Virus record (IMG/VR): IMGVR_UViG_3300017963_000207
Location: 48,881 to 112,880 of that record
Strand: one strand, 5' to 3'
Source of the DNA: a virus
Length of the DNA: 64,000 nt
Shown piece after piece: positions 33,518 through 40,742 of this stretch (positions within the stretch are counted from its first letter, which is position 1; each line of letters opens with the position of its first letter). Position numbers and translations under genes: made by a program. Under the pieces are notes generated by a model. That model was not told the DNA's origin, ran no database searches, and worked only from the letters and a program-made list of their open reading frames with translations.

Positions 33518-33521
33518 ATCC

Positions 33522-33851
33522 CTACCCCTCCTTGGGCTCCCCACCCGCCCGGTCCTTTGACGTCTCGCGGTCAGCATCACCGGCAGGGAATGCTGCCACG
33601 TAGCGGCGATCAAAGTCGATGGACGCTCGAAGGGGGCGCCGTGCGTGGTCCCGCTCCCGCTTCCTACCCTTCTGCGTCAGCTTGATGTTGTCCGCCGGGC
33701 CCTCGTCCGAGCCGCGCGCCAGATAGCCGTACCGGGTTAGCTGCGCCCTGGCTATCTGGAAAGCATCCTTGAAGGATGTTGCCCCGCGCTCGCGCATTAT
33801 CGCTAGGGTCATATGCTTTACCAGGCGCGGGATATCCGCAGGACCAGCCAT
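33522..33851 (-). CDS. Small hypothetical protein between primase and DnaB
   Basis: 109 residues; a helical N-terminus (FKDAFQIARAQLTRYGYL, LTQKGRKRERDH) like a winged-helix element and a polar C-terminus. It overlaps the dnaB stop by one base. Function unknown, position suggests a replication accessory protein. Confidence 0.6.
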   Translation of the reverse strand: MAGPADIPRLVKHMTLAIMRERGATSFKDAFQIARAQLTRYGYLARGSDEGPADNIKLTQKGRKRERDHARRPLRASIDFDRRYVAAFPAGDADRETSKDRAGGEPKEG

Positions 33852-36460
33852 TAGAACGGTACCCCCTCGTCAGGCGCGTCCCCTGAATCCCCACCGTGCG
33901 TCGCCGAGAAGGGGTCCTCGTCGTCATCCCCCCCACCAGGCTGCACCGGACCACCAACACGTGGGAGCTCAGAGAAGTTGCACCGGTCTATGTCCCAATT
34001 GACCTCAAACGCCTCGCCCTCCCCCTCACGCATCTTGAGGGCCTTCATCAGCATCCGGCGATCCTTCTTCATGTCGTCCGTCTGGATAAGGGCATAGGCT
34101 AGATCAGCGTTCCACGATGACACGTCGGTCAGCGCTATGCGGTCCGCTCTAAAGGTGCTGGCCGTATTGCTTTTCACCTCGCGGTTGAACTGCATGGTTA
34201 CCAGGTTCGGGACACTGGTCCGCTTGCAAATCCTCTTGAGCTCATCAAAAGCGTTGGCGGCTCGCTCCGTCCGGTTCTTGCCCTCCGTCTTTAGCAGGTA
34301 AGCCCCATCCATCACCGCCAGGTCAGGCTCATACTCACGGATGGCGTCCTCGTAGGTGTCGACACGGAAGTCAAAGTCACCCCCAATGACCTTCAAACGC
34401 TCCGAGCGCTCCACCTCCTGGACGTACGCAGCAATCCCCGCCCGAACGCGCTTCTCAGTGAAGGCATCCAGGCGCCCAAGACGCAGCTCCCGGTAGCTAA
34501 CCTTGAAGTGAAGCGCAGCAAAGCGCATCGCTATCCGCAGCTTGGATATCTCCGTCGAGCCGAACAGCACCTTGTGCCCGTTCTCCCAAGCGTGGTGAGC
34601 TATCAGCGCTGTGCACCAGGTATTGTGCACGATCACGTCGTTGGCAACAAAGCAGCTCGTGGGCTCAACCGTGAAGTCGTATATCTTCTGCTCCCCAACG
34701 TCCTCAACGGCCTCCACCGTGTCCCAAAACACCTCGCTGTCCCAGAGCCAGCTGTACTCCTCGGTGCAGCCAAACTCGTCGCAGTAGACCCGCAAGGCAT
34801 CGAGCGATACTGAGTAGAGGTCTCCATGCTTCTTGAACAGCTGCCGAGGCGAGAAAGTGCCTCGACCGAGCCGCTCGCAGATACGCTGCAGCTTGTCACC
34901 GTTAGGGTTGTGGTAGCCCCGCGCCCCAGCCTCACCCTTGATGCGCAACATCAGCTCCTCAGACACTCGGGGGAAGCCTACATTCGCGTTGCGGGGCCGC
35001 TTTAGAGACTCCTCCAGCCGCCTACCCTTCTCCCCCCACAGCTGGACATGCTTCGCGAAAGCTGGCAGGCACTGCGAGTAAACACGGAGCCGCCAGGCAT
35101 CAAACTTCTTGCCGTCGCAGGTAGCCTGCTTGTACCTAACGCTCGACTGCACACCAAAACGCAGCAACAGATGCTGAATCCCTCGGACGAGCTTCTCAGA
35201 GGCTAGGGTGATGCCTGGAGCCCCACTGTCCACGTACCCATCGCACATCCAGAAGACTGCGAGGAAGCGCGCCAACTGCTCCTGCGGGAGGCGGTAGACC
35301 TCCTCGGGAATAACCTTCTCTTTGCTCAACAAACCAGACACCCGAAGACGCCGCAACAATCTGTCCACCGGATTGCTCTGCGCCCCCGCGGCACGTGTAA
35401 AGCGCCAATCCCGCCCACGCGCGCTGGGCTCCAAAGTAATCCCGAAAGCCTCGGCAGCTGTCCGCCCCAACGCAACGATCGAGGGGTCATCCTTCGTAAA
35501 AGTCGGACTACCGTGAGCCGCTAAAGAACCATCAGCCAGCATAATCGCTAAGACGTCAACCTCATGCGTCTGCATACCGACAGGTTCCAAAGGCTCCGGT
35601 ATCCAAGAGGGCAAACCTACTGTGCTCCCTGCTACCAATTCGTCCGCACGTTGCCACCCATCAGGCGTCAAAAAGGGGTGCTCGGGCGTGACTGTAATGC
35701 TGCGACCTGTCCCCAGCTCAAAGCGCAAACACCGCTTGGTCCCTGTATCGTGCTTTGCCGTAATGCGCTGCACATGGACCCCGTCCTCCTTGCTCCAGCT
35801 TAGAACGTTGACTAGATCCCCTCGCTTGTAAACGTCCTCAACGGTGTGGGGTGCACCAGTAGCCGGGTCGTGTGTAAGTGTTTGATAATACACGCATTTT
35901 CCTGTGCCGGTCTTCGCAGCAAAAAGGATAAGGTCCTCGGGCCAAAAACCGTAGGTCTCCTCATTGATCGTAGGCCAAGGCGTTAGGATGCCACGCTCCC
36001 CCGCTTTCATCCGATCGTAGTGCTCCATCACCTTCGGCCAAAGCTTGGGGATGCTCTCCGCCCGAGAGTGGGAAACCTGGTGCTCTCGGCGGATACCCCG
36101 CAGAAGGCTCTCCAGCGCGTCTAGAGCTTCGTAGGGCCGTGCGTCGTCAAGATGCTTTGCCGTCTCCAACAGGCTGTTGCGTAGGTCTATCTGCATCTTG
36201 CGCGCCCAGACCTCCTTAACGAAGAACTCCGCGGGCTCATCCACATCCGGCAGCGCTAAGCTCAGCTTAGCCTCTACCACCTGACGCGACGGCGGCGAAC
36301 CATAGAGCTTCGCATGATCGTTGATAAGCTTGTAGGCCCCTGGGGCGTGCTCACCCATCAGCAGGTCAGGGCGCATAGCCGCCTCTCTAGCAACCTTGAG
36401 CCCCGCCCCGTCGCCCGCGAGAATCGCAGAGATAAGAGCTAAATCGAGATCGAGAGCCAC
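33851..36460 (-). CDS. dnaB: Replicative DNA helicase, DnaB type, with intein
   Basis: 869-residue precursor, 444 after splicing. N-terminal helical domain, linker, then RecA-like helicase domain: Walker A AAKTGTGK/TW interrupted by the intein right after the Lys, Walker B-like LAVMDGAYLL, a QFNRE motif and an acidic C-terminal tail ending GVPF. Hexameric DnaB unwinds DNA at the fork with primase and the loader encoded alongside. The split P-loop means the unspliced protein cannot bind ATP properly. Confidence 0.92.
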   Translation of the reverse strand: MALDLDLALISAILAGDGAGLKVAREAAMRPDLLMGEHAPGAYKLINDHAKLYGSPPSRQVVEAKLSLALPDVDEPAEFFVKEVWARKMQIDLRNSLLETAKHLDDARPYEALDALESLLRGIRREHQVSHSRAESIPKLWPKVMEHYDRMKAGERGILTPWPTINEETYGFWPEDLILFAAKTGTGKCVYYQTLTHDPATGAPHTVEDVYKRGDLVNVLSWSKEDGVHVQRITAKHDTGTKRCLRFELGTGRSITVTPEHPFLTPDGWQRADELVAGSTVGLPSWIPEPLEPVGMQTHEVDVLAIMLADGSLAAHGSPTFTKDDPSIVALGRTAAEAFGITLEPSARGRDWRFTRAAGAQSNPVDRLLRRLRVSGLLSKEKVIPEEVYRLPQEQLARFLAVFWMCDGYVDSGAPGITLASEKLVRGIQHLLLRFGVQSSVRYKQATCDGKKFDAWRLRVYSQCLPAFAKHVQLWGEKGRRLEESLKRPRNANVGFPRVSEELMLRIKGEAGARGYHNPNGDKLQRICERLGRGTFSPRQLFKKHGDLYSVSLDALRVYCDEFGCTEEYSWLWDSEVFWDTVEAVEDVGEQKIYDFTVEPTSCFVANDVIVHNTWCTALIAHHAWENGHKVLFGSTEISKLRIAMRFAALHFKVSYRELRLGRLDAFTEKRVRAGIAAYVQEVERSERLKVIGGDFDFRVDTYEDAIREYEPDLAVMDGAYLLKTEGKNRTERAANAFDELKRICKRTSVPNLVTMQFNREVKSNTASTFRADRIALTDVSSWNADLAYALIQTDDMKKDRRMLMKALKMREGEGEAFEVNWDIDRCNFSELPRVGGPVQPGGGDDDEDPFSATHGGDSGDAPDEGVPF
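34622..35896 (-). mobile_element. Intein of DnaB (425 aa)
   Basis: Residues 189-613, inside the P-loop (GTGK/T). Starts CVYYQTLTHDPATGA, block B VTPEHPFLT, LAGLIDADG-type motifs LAIMLADGSLA and FLAVFWMCDGYVD, ends VANDVIVHN then Thr. The P-loop position is a known intein site in DnaB and other ATPases. Confidence 0.95.
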
Positions 36461-36462
36461 AG

Positions 36463-37074
36463 CTACCTCCTCGCTCCCATGACCAGGTCCTTTAGCGCCC
36501 GGTCGCCGGTGTTACATTGGTTGGGCCCCTCCACAAGCAGCGGGACCATGCGGCCCTTGACAGCCTCCGCGAACGTCCCGAAGTCGGCGTCGATGTCCGC
36601 AAAGGGGATGCGCGTGGTAATGATGGTAGGACGCTTCCAGCCGCCCCGCTGCAACACTAAGCGCTCCAGGTCTCGGGCACCAAGCAAACGGTCCGAAGCG
36701 TCGGCGGGGTCAAGGTCGTCAAGCACCAGCAACGGGACCGCTCGCGCCCGGTCCATCATGGTCTGCTCCTCGTCGAACATCAGGCGCTTCCGAATGCTCT
36801 CGCGGAGGTCCGAGACGGATATCCAGAATACGGGCATCCGGTGGGCCCGCACCTCCTTGGCGATTAACGCGGCAATAGCACTCTTGCCCACCCCAGGAGG
36901 ACCCATTAGCAGCAGCCCCGCACAGGCCGATACCATCTGCGGAGCGCGGCTAAGGTAGCGGGCAACCACCTGCTGCACACTCTCGGGGACCTTTTCCAGC
37001 GTAACCTCCCACAGCTCTGGTGGAAGCTGCATACGCTCCATGTCCTCGTGATCTATCTCTCGCTTGTCCATCAT
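36463..37074 (-). CDS. dnaC: Helicase loader, DnaC-type AAA+ ATPase
   Basis: 203 residues: Walker A LLMGPPGVGKSAIAA (about 55-69), Walker B PLLVLDDLDPADASD, and an arginine-rich sensor region (GRMVPLLVEG). It matches DnaC/IstB-type loaders in length and motifs. Lies between initiator and dnaB, so it should load DnaB at the origin within the initiator gene. Overlaps the initiator stop by 4 bases. Confidence 0.88.
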   Translation of the reverse strand: MMDKREIDHEDMERMQLPPELWEVTLEKVPESVQQVVARYLSRAPQMVSACAGLLLMGPPGVGKSAIAALIAKEVRAHRMPVFWISVSDLRESIRKRLMFDEEQTMMDRARAVPLLVLDDLDPADASDRLLGARDLERLVLQRGGWKRPTIITTRIPFADIDADFGTFAEAVKGRMVPLLVEGPNQCNTGDRALKDLVMGARR

Positions 37075-38618
37075 CTCTTCCCTGTTGCCTCCATGTACCG
37101 ACGCTTCAGCTCGGGCGGCGCCGGTGTGGTGGGGTTATCCCTGAACCATTGCTCGTATTCCTCTCGAACCCCTGCTGTATCCTGGTGCTGCTGTGCCCGC
37201 GGAGCGAGCATGTCGATTAGCTTGACCACCAGCCGCAACGATGGCGTCTCCTTGGGGTCGAGCGCCTTACGCTTGAGCACCTCCCGCTGCACCTCCTCCC
37301 AGCTCTCCAACACGTAGCGGAACGTTTGCTCCACCACCGCCAGCGTGTGCCCCTCTAGCAGCTCCCGGCACTGCCCATTCTCCCGCTTACCCCACCGCTT
37401 GAACTGGATCTTCGGCCACCGCTCCTGCAGCCCCTCAGTCCACACAGCCTTGAGGCGGTCTATCTGCTGACGCTCGCCCAGCGTAACCTTCTTGCCATTC
37501 AGGTTCGCCTGCTTCTGCTGTTTGGCCCGAGAACGCTCTATCTGTTGATCACGCCGCCGCTGAGCTTTCTCCTCCTCCTGCGCGACCGTTGCCCTCATAC
37601 CGGCCAGGTCCGCGGACCGCAACGCAGTCCCAGGCGGAATATTCCGCCTACGCTCGGCAAGTGTGAGGTAGGTCGCGACGCTCTTAGGCGTGCGGCCGCG
37701 AGTGCCCGAGAGACCAGAAGGCTCCAGCGCGGTAGGTGCAGGTGTAAGGGGGCGCGCGGAAGTGGAAGGAGGGGGCTCCGAGGGGGAAGAGCGGTGAGGG
37801 GGGTTGGGGGGAGAAGAAGGGGCTAAGGCTTCTGACCTCTCGGACACCTGCTGGTCCCCCCCTTCCCCCTGGGGGGTTAGGGGGGATTTCTGAAATTCTA
37901 TATCATTCTCTACTTCTAACCCTTCTCTATTCACTTGTTCCCTTTTGGGAACACCCCCTGTTCCCTTTTGGGAACACCCCCTGTTCCCTTTTGGGAACAC
38001 CTGAACACTTGTCGAGGTGTCCCCTTTTGGTGACACCCCCCTTGCTTGGCGAGTGATGGCCTCGGACGGGACGAAGCGCCTGATAGCCGCTGCGCTCTCT
38101 GCCCCAGTAAGCCGCTGGAGTGACACCTTGATACGCTGCGCCTCGGACACTGCATCTCCTGCGGTCGTATCCTGCTCATCCCACGTGACCTCTCCATACA
38201 GGCGGCAAGCCTCCTCATCAAGCATGGCACAGACACGTTGAAGCCACGCGTCAGCAAAGAAGACCTCGTGCTCACACCCCTTGCTGTCTTGAACACGCTC
38301 GCCGAGCTGATAGACAGGAACCTGCCCCTCCTCCACCTCTATCAGGTTGATCCACCCCAGCGCCTTCATCCGCTGGATGTATCCGTTCAGCTTCGGACGT
38401 CCTAGCCCCAGCTTGTCTCCCAGCTTCGTTTGCGAGATGCGGGCTACCACCAGCCCTCCCCGGACCATGTCGCGCACTTCTCTATGGCCCGACTTGGTGC
38501 TGCGCCAGGTGAAGCGGCGCAGCATCTCGTAGGCAGTGAAGAGCATGGGGCCGAACACGGGGAGCACCCCCGAGTCGTAGAAGCTGAAGGGCTTCTTGAT
38601 AAACTGATCATCAACCAC
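37071..38618 (-). CDS. Replication initiator protein with internal iteron origin
   Basis: 515 residues. The N-terminal ~100 residues form a winged-helix domain (ARISQTKLGDKLGLGRPKLNGYIQRM); the centre (about 190-340) is low-complexity and encodes repeated GxxPKG segments from DNA iterons, then a Ser/Pro-rich linker; the C-terminal third is basic and helical. This plan is that of lambda O: DNA-binding N-terminus, origin inside the gene, C-terminus contacting the helicase system. GTG start 38618 preceded by AAAGGAC. The family is inferred from arrangement. Confidence 0.75.
   Translation of the reverse strand: MVDDQFIKKPFSFYDSGVLPVFGPMLFTAYEMLRRFTWRSTKSGHREVRDMVRGGLVVARISQTKLGDKLGLGRPKLNGYIQRMKALGWINLIEVEEGQVPVYQLGERVQDSKGCEHEVFFADAWLQRVCAMLDEEACRLYGEVTWDEQDTTAGDAVSEAQRIKVSLQRLTGAESAAAIRRFVPSEAITRQARGVSPKGDTSTSVQVFPKGNRGCSQKGTGGVPKREQVNREGLEVENDIEFQKSPLTPQGEGGDQQVSERSEALAPSSPPNPPHRSSPSEPPPSTSARPLTPAPTALEPSGLSGTRGRTPKSVATYLTLAERRRNIPPGTALRSADLAGMRATVAQEEEKAQRRRDQQIERSRAKQQKQANLNGKKVTLGERQQIDRLKAVWTEGLQERWPKIQFKRWGKRENGQCRELLEGHTLAVVEQTFRYVLESWEEVQREVLKRKALDPKETPSLRLVVKLIDMLAPRAQQHQDTAGVREEYEQWFRDNPTTPAPPELKRRYMEATGKR
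37937..38036. other. ori: Putative replication origin: palindromic iterons
   Basis: Three copies of the palindrome GTTCCCTTTTGGGAAC begin at 37937, 37960 and 37983, exactly 23 bases apart, followed by a diverged copy at 38017-38036 (GTGTCCCC...GTGACAC). An A/T-rich stretch lies beside them at about 37880-37935. Iterons plus an AT-rich tract inside the initiator gene are the lambda origin design. Confidence 0.75.
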
Positions 38619-38664
38619 GTCGTTTGTCCTTTAGTTGCAAACGCACCTATACCTTCGAGGTCGC

Positions 38665-38758
38665 CCCTAGGCCGAAGGAGGATTTGAGAGTCGATTCAGG
38701 CCGGCGGTATCGGGGGTAGACTCGCCTTGCCTCTCTCAAACCCTTCTTCGACCTAGGG
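38665..38758. repeat. Long imperfect inverted repeat
   Basis: Two 26-base arms (38665-38690 and 38733-38758) match at 22 or so positions when one is reverse-complemented, with a 42-base loop that holds a further GAGTC/GACTC pair. It fills the gap upstream of the initiator gene and would fold into a stable RNA or cruciform. It could be a regulatory RNA, a leader structure or an origin-linked element. Confidence 0.55.
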
Positions 38759-38769
38759 ACCTCCTTGGT

Positions 38770-38819
38770 GGGGTACAGGGAATCGAAACCTGTAGGATCA
38801 TCAAGATACCTCCATCCCC
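38770..38819 (-). other. tRNA-like hairpin element
   Basis: Minus strand: GGGG...CCCC followed by ACCA, enclosing TACAGG-loop-CCTGTA with TTTCGATT in the loop, much like a T-arm plus acceptor. The D- and anticodon-arm space is only about 21 bases. It is not a functional tRNA by eye; it may be a remnant or a mimic. Confidence 0.35.
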
Positions 38820-38827
38820 GTCGGCGG

Positions 38828-39274
38828 TCAAGAACAGGCCCGGCACCTCCTCCCTAGAGCAACCTTTACGGCGTCTAGCTCGCCCGCTAAGGCCCAGAGC
38901 TGCTCTCGGGCAGGGTCGGTAGCCTCCAGCTCCTGCGCGGCCCTGTAGACGTCATCTCGGGCGTCCGAGAGCAACGCGAAGAGCAGGTCTCGCTGGAAGG
39001 GGGTAATATCGGGCCCCTCCGGTGGAGGCTTTGGAGCGACGAGCTTGATGGTGTGGGCACCGTCAAAGAAGAGCTCGCTGGCGACCCGCAGGCAGCGCTC
39101 CAGCTCCTCGGGAGAAAGCTTCATAAAGCGTAGAGCTCGATCAGCCGCCTCTAGGCTGGACACCACCAGCTCGACACCCGGCACAGCTCCGTAAATCTCT
39201 AGCTCGTGCTCTCGCGGGAGCCCCACAGTGTTCGAGAACTGTTGGGCTGGTAGGTTATTGCCTGGGCTGCTCAT
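38828..39274 (-). CDS. Hypothetical protein
   Basis: 148 residues, acidic and helical, with a C-terminal RRCRAC. No family recognised. It overlaps the upstream DUF2786 gene by 4 bases and is the last gene before the structured gap and the replication block. Confidence 0.6.
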   Translation of the reverse strand: MSSPGNNLPAQQFSNTVGLPREHELEIYGAVPGVELVVSSLEAADRALRFMKLSPEELERCLRVASELFFDGAHTIKLVAPKPPPEGPDITPFQRDLLFALLSDARDDVYRAAQELEATDPAREQLWALAGELDAVKVALGRRCRACS

Positions 39275-39942
39275 AGGTCCTCGAATGGTACGGAGGGGGT
39301 GGGAGGTGGAGCGGGCTTGGGGGCCGCCTTGAAGCAGCTAAGGTGGACGCCGTAGCATTCGACACCGGGGCGCAGCATGACCACCTCCTGCGGGAGGATG
39401 ACACCACGGCAGACAACACAGGCCCCTGTTTTCTTGGCGCGGCGACTTGCCCAATAGTGTCCATCGTAGTCCCCGCCTCTGGCGTGGTGCTGCCCCTCCA
39501 CATAGCGACGGCGCTCGTTTAGGCAGCTTCGGTGGAGATAGATACTTTCAGTAGGAGAGGAGCAGACCGCTATCACCTCTCGGGCGTGATAAGGCTTCAG
39601 GCAGCTGTCACATGCACCACCGACCCCTCGGGCTTGAATGTGCCAGCTGGTTCCCCCAAACCCTAGAGTGACCGTCGGGGAGGTGCCAGGAGGGGGAGAG
39701 GCTCTTGGATGGTTAGGACGCACACGGGCCTCCCAGCCAGCCACGATGTCGTAGAGATCATCAATATCTTCCCCAAGCCCGGTAGGCGCCTGAGCGTTGG
39801 GCAGCCTGACGGTCATGCCGTGCTTGTCCATCAACTGCAGAGCGAGCACGGCGCAGGTCCGCGACTCCTCGGCGCTGTCGGTCACTAAGGAACGGTGAAT
39901 AAGGTCATTCACCTTACCCAGGGCCTTCTGCTTATCGCTCAT
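39271..39942 (-). CDS. DUF2786-containing protein with zinc sites
   Basis: 223 residues. The N-terminal ~45 residues (ALGKVNDLIHRSLVTDS...ALQLMDKHGM) match the DUF2786 helical unit. Downstream are two cysteine clusters, CDSCLKPYH...C near 110-130 and CVVCRGVILP...C near 178-205, each followed by a His/Cys pair that looks like a LIM or treble-clef zinc site. A Pro-rich tail ends PFEDL. DUF2786 proteins are of unknown function and common in phages and mobile DNA. Confidence 0.65.
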   Translation of the reverse strand: MSDKQKALGKVNDLIHRSLVTDSAEESRTCAVLALQLMDKHGMTVRLPNAQAPTGLGEDIDDLYDIVAGWEARVRPNHPRASPPPGTSPTVTLGFGGTSWHIQARGVGGACDSCLKPYHAREVIAVCSSPTESIYLHRSCLNERRRYVEGQHHARGGDYDGHYWASRRAKKTGACVVCRGVILPQEVVMLRPGVECYGVHLSCFKAAPKPAPPPTPSVPFEDL

Positions 39943-39948
39943 GGACTG

Positions 39949-40230
39949 CTAGTGAGAGTGGCTATGGATCCAGCCACGCCCCTCACATTCTGGGCACTGC
40001 TGAACCGATGTTAAAGCCCACCGCCCGTCTAGAACCTGGAGAGCCCCCCGTCGACGCAGGCGCTGCAGCGTCCGCGACAGCTCGCGATTGTCCATCCCTA
40101 GCTCTTGGCGCAGCTCCTTACTCCCTTTGGGGCGCAGCCGTAGCGCCCCCTGAATGCTCTGCTCTACCCTCTCTGGGCTAACTACCGCGTGCTCTGTGCC
40201 TTGCTCCTCGCTCGTCTGCTTCTTGCTCAT
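39949..40230 (-). CDS. Small winged-helix protein with zinc motif
   Basis: 93 residues from ATG 40230 (TTGGAGG upstream). A winged-helix unit (SKELRQELGMDNRELSRTLQRLRRRGAL) is followed by CPECEGRGWIH, a half DnaJ-type CxxCxGxG motif. Likely a DNA-binding regulator. A CGACC-N4-GGTCG palindrome sits just upstream of its start. Confidence 0.6.
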   Translation of the reverse strand: MSKKQTSEEQGTEHAVVSPERVEQSIQGALRLRPKGSKELRQELGMDNRELSRTLQRLRRRGALQVLDGRWALTSVQQCPECEGRGWIHSHSH

Positions 40231-40245
40231 TGCTGCCTCCAATAG

Positions 40246-40261
40246 GCGACCATGTGGTCGC
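40246..40261. repeat. Palindrome CGACC-N4-GGTCG, copy 3
   Basis: GCGACC and GGTCGC flank 4 bases, immediately before the RBS of the winged-helix gene and right after the upstream stop codon. Its position suits an operator for that protein or an RNA hairpin. Confidence 0.4.
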
Positions 40262-40263
40262 AC

Positions 40264-40740
40264 CTAGAAGAGACCGTCCACCTCATCCCCCACCGGGGTT
40301 TCTTCGGCCTCTGTGATCTTTGCAGGTGTACCCCTCACCCGCATCATAACGGCTGGGGATAGCTGAACGTAATAAACCGGGAGTTCTGCAGGAGCGCCCG
40401 TGTGAGATTCGAAGAGATGGCGGACTGCCCCTCTGAAGCAGCGGCCGCAGTAGGGACCACCGAGCCGTCCTTGGGGGTCGGCACCTACGCCACCGCTCAA
40501 CCCTACCCATAGTAAGCGCTTAGGGTCGAGGGTCCGGCAGGTCTTACAGCGGACGGAGACAACTGGGGCGTTCGTGCGCATAACGCCCCGCATGTCCTGG
40601 TAGATCGCTGCCACCAGCTCAGGATGAGCCCGCCACTGCTTAAGGTTCACCTTCCCGACCAGCGACCCCAGCCGAACATCGAGCCTCTTCCCACAGTCGT
40701 CGCATACCCCTTTCGGGCCTGTGTAAAGCGTCTGTGGCAT
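40264..40740 (-). CDS. Zinc-finger-like hypothetical protein
   Basis: 158 residues with CDDC (about 13-16), CKTC (about 66-69) and CGRC (about 98-101) pairs. No family recognised; the pairing suggests two zinc sites. Encoded directly after the VWA protein. Confidence 0.6.
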   Translation of the reverse strand: MPQTLYTGPKGVCDDCGKRLDVRLGSLVGKVNLKQWRAHPELVAAIYQDMRGVMRTNAPVVSVRCKTCRTLDPKRLLWVGLSGGVGADPQGRLGGPYCGRCFRGAVRHLFESHTGAPAELPVYYVQLSPAVMMRVRGTPAKITEAEETPVGDEVDGLF

Positions 40741-40742
40741 TA

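Noticed and set aside
37937-38036. CRISPR array
   Set aside because: Repeats are separated by only 7 bases and lie in a coding gene; they fit iterons, not a repeat-spacer array.
38761-38820. tmRNA or functional tRNA
   Set aside because: Only 4 acceptor pairs, no D-arm or anticodon arm, and no tag-peptide reading frame; kept only as a tRNA-like element.
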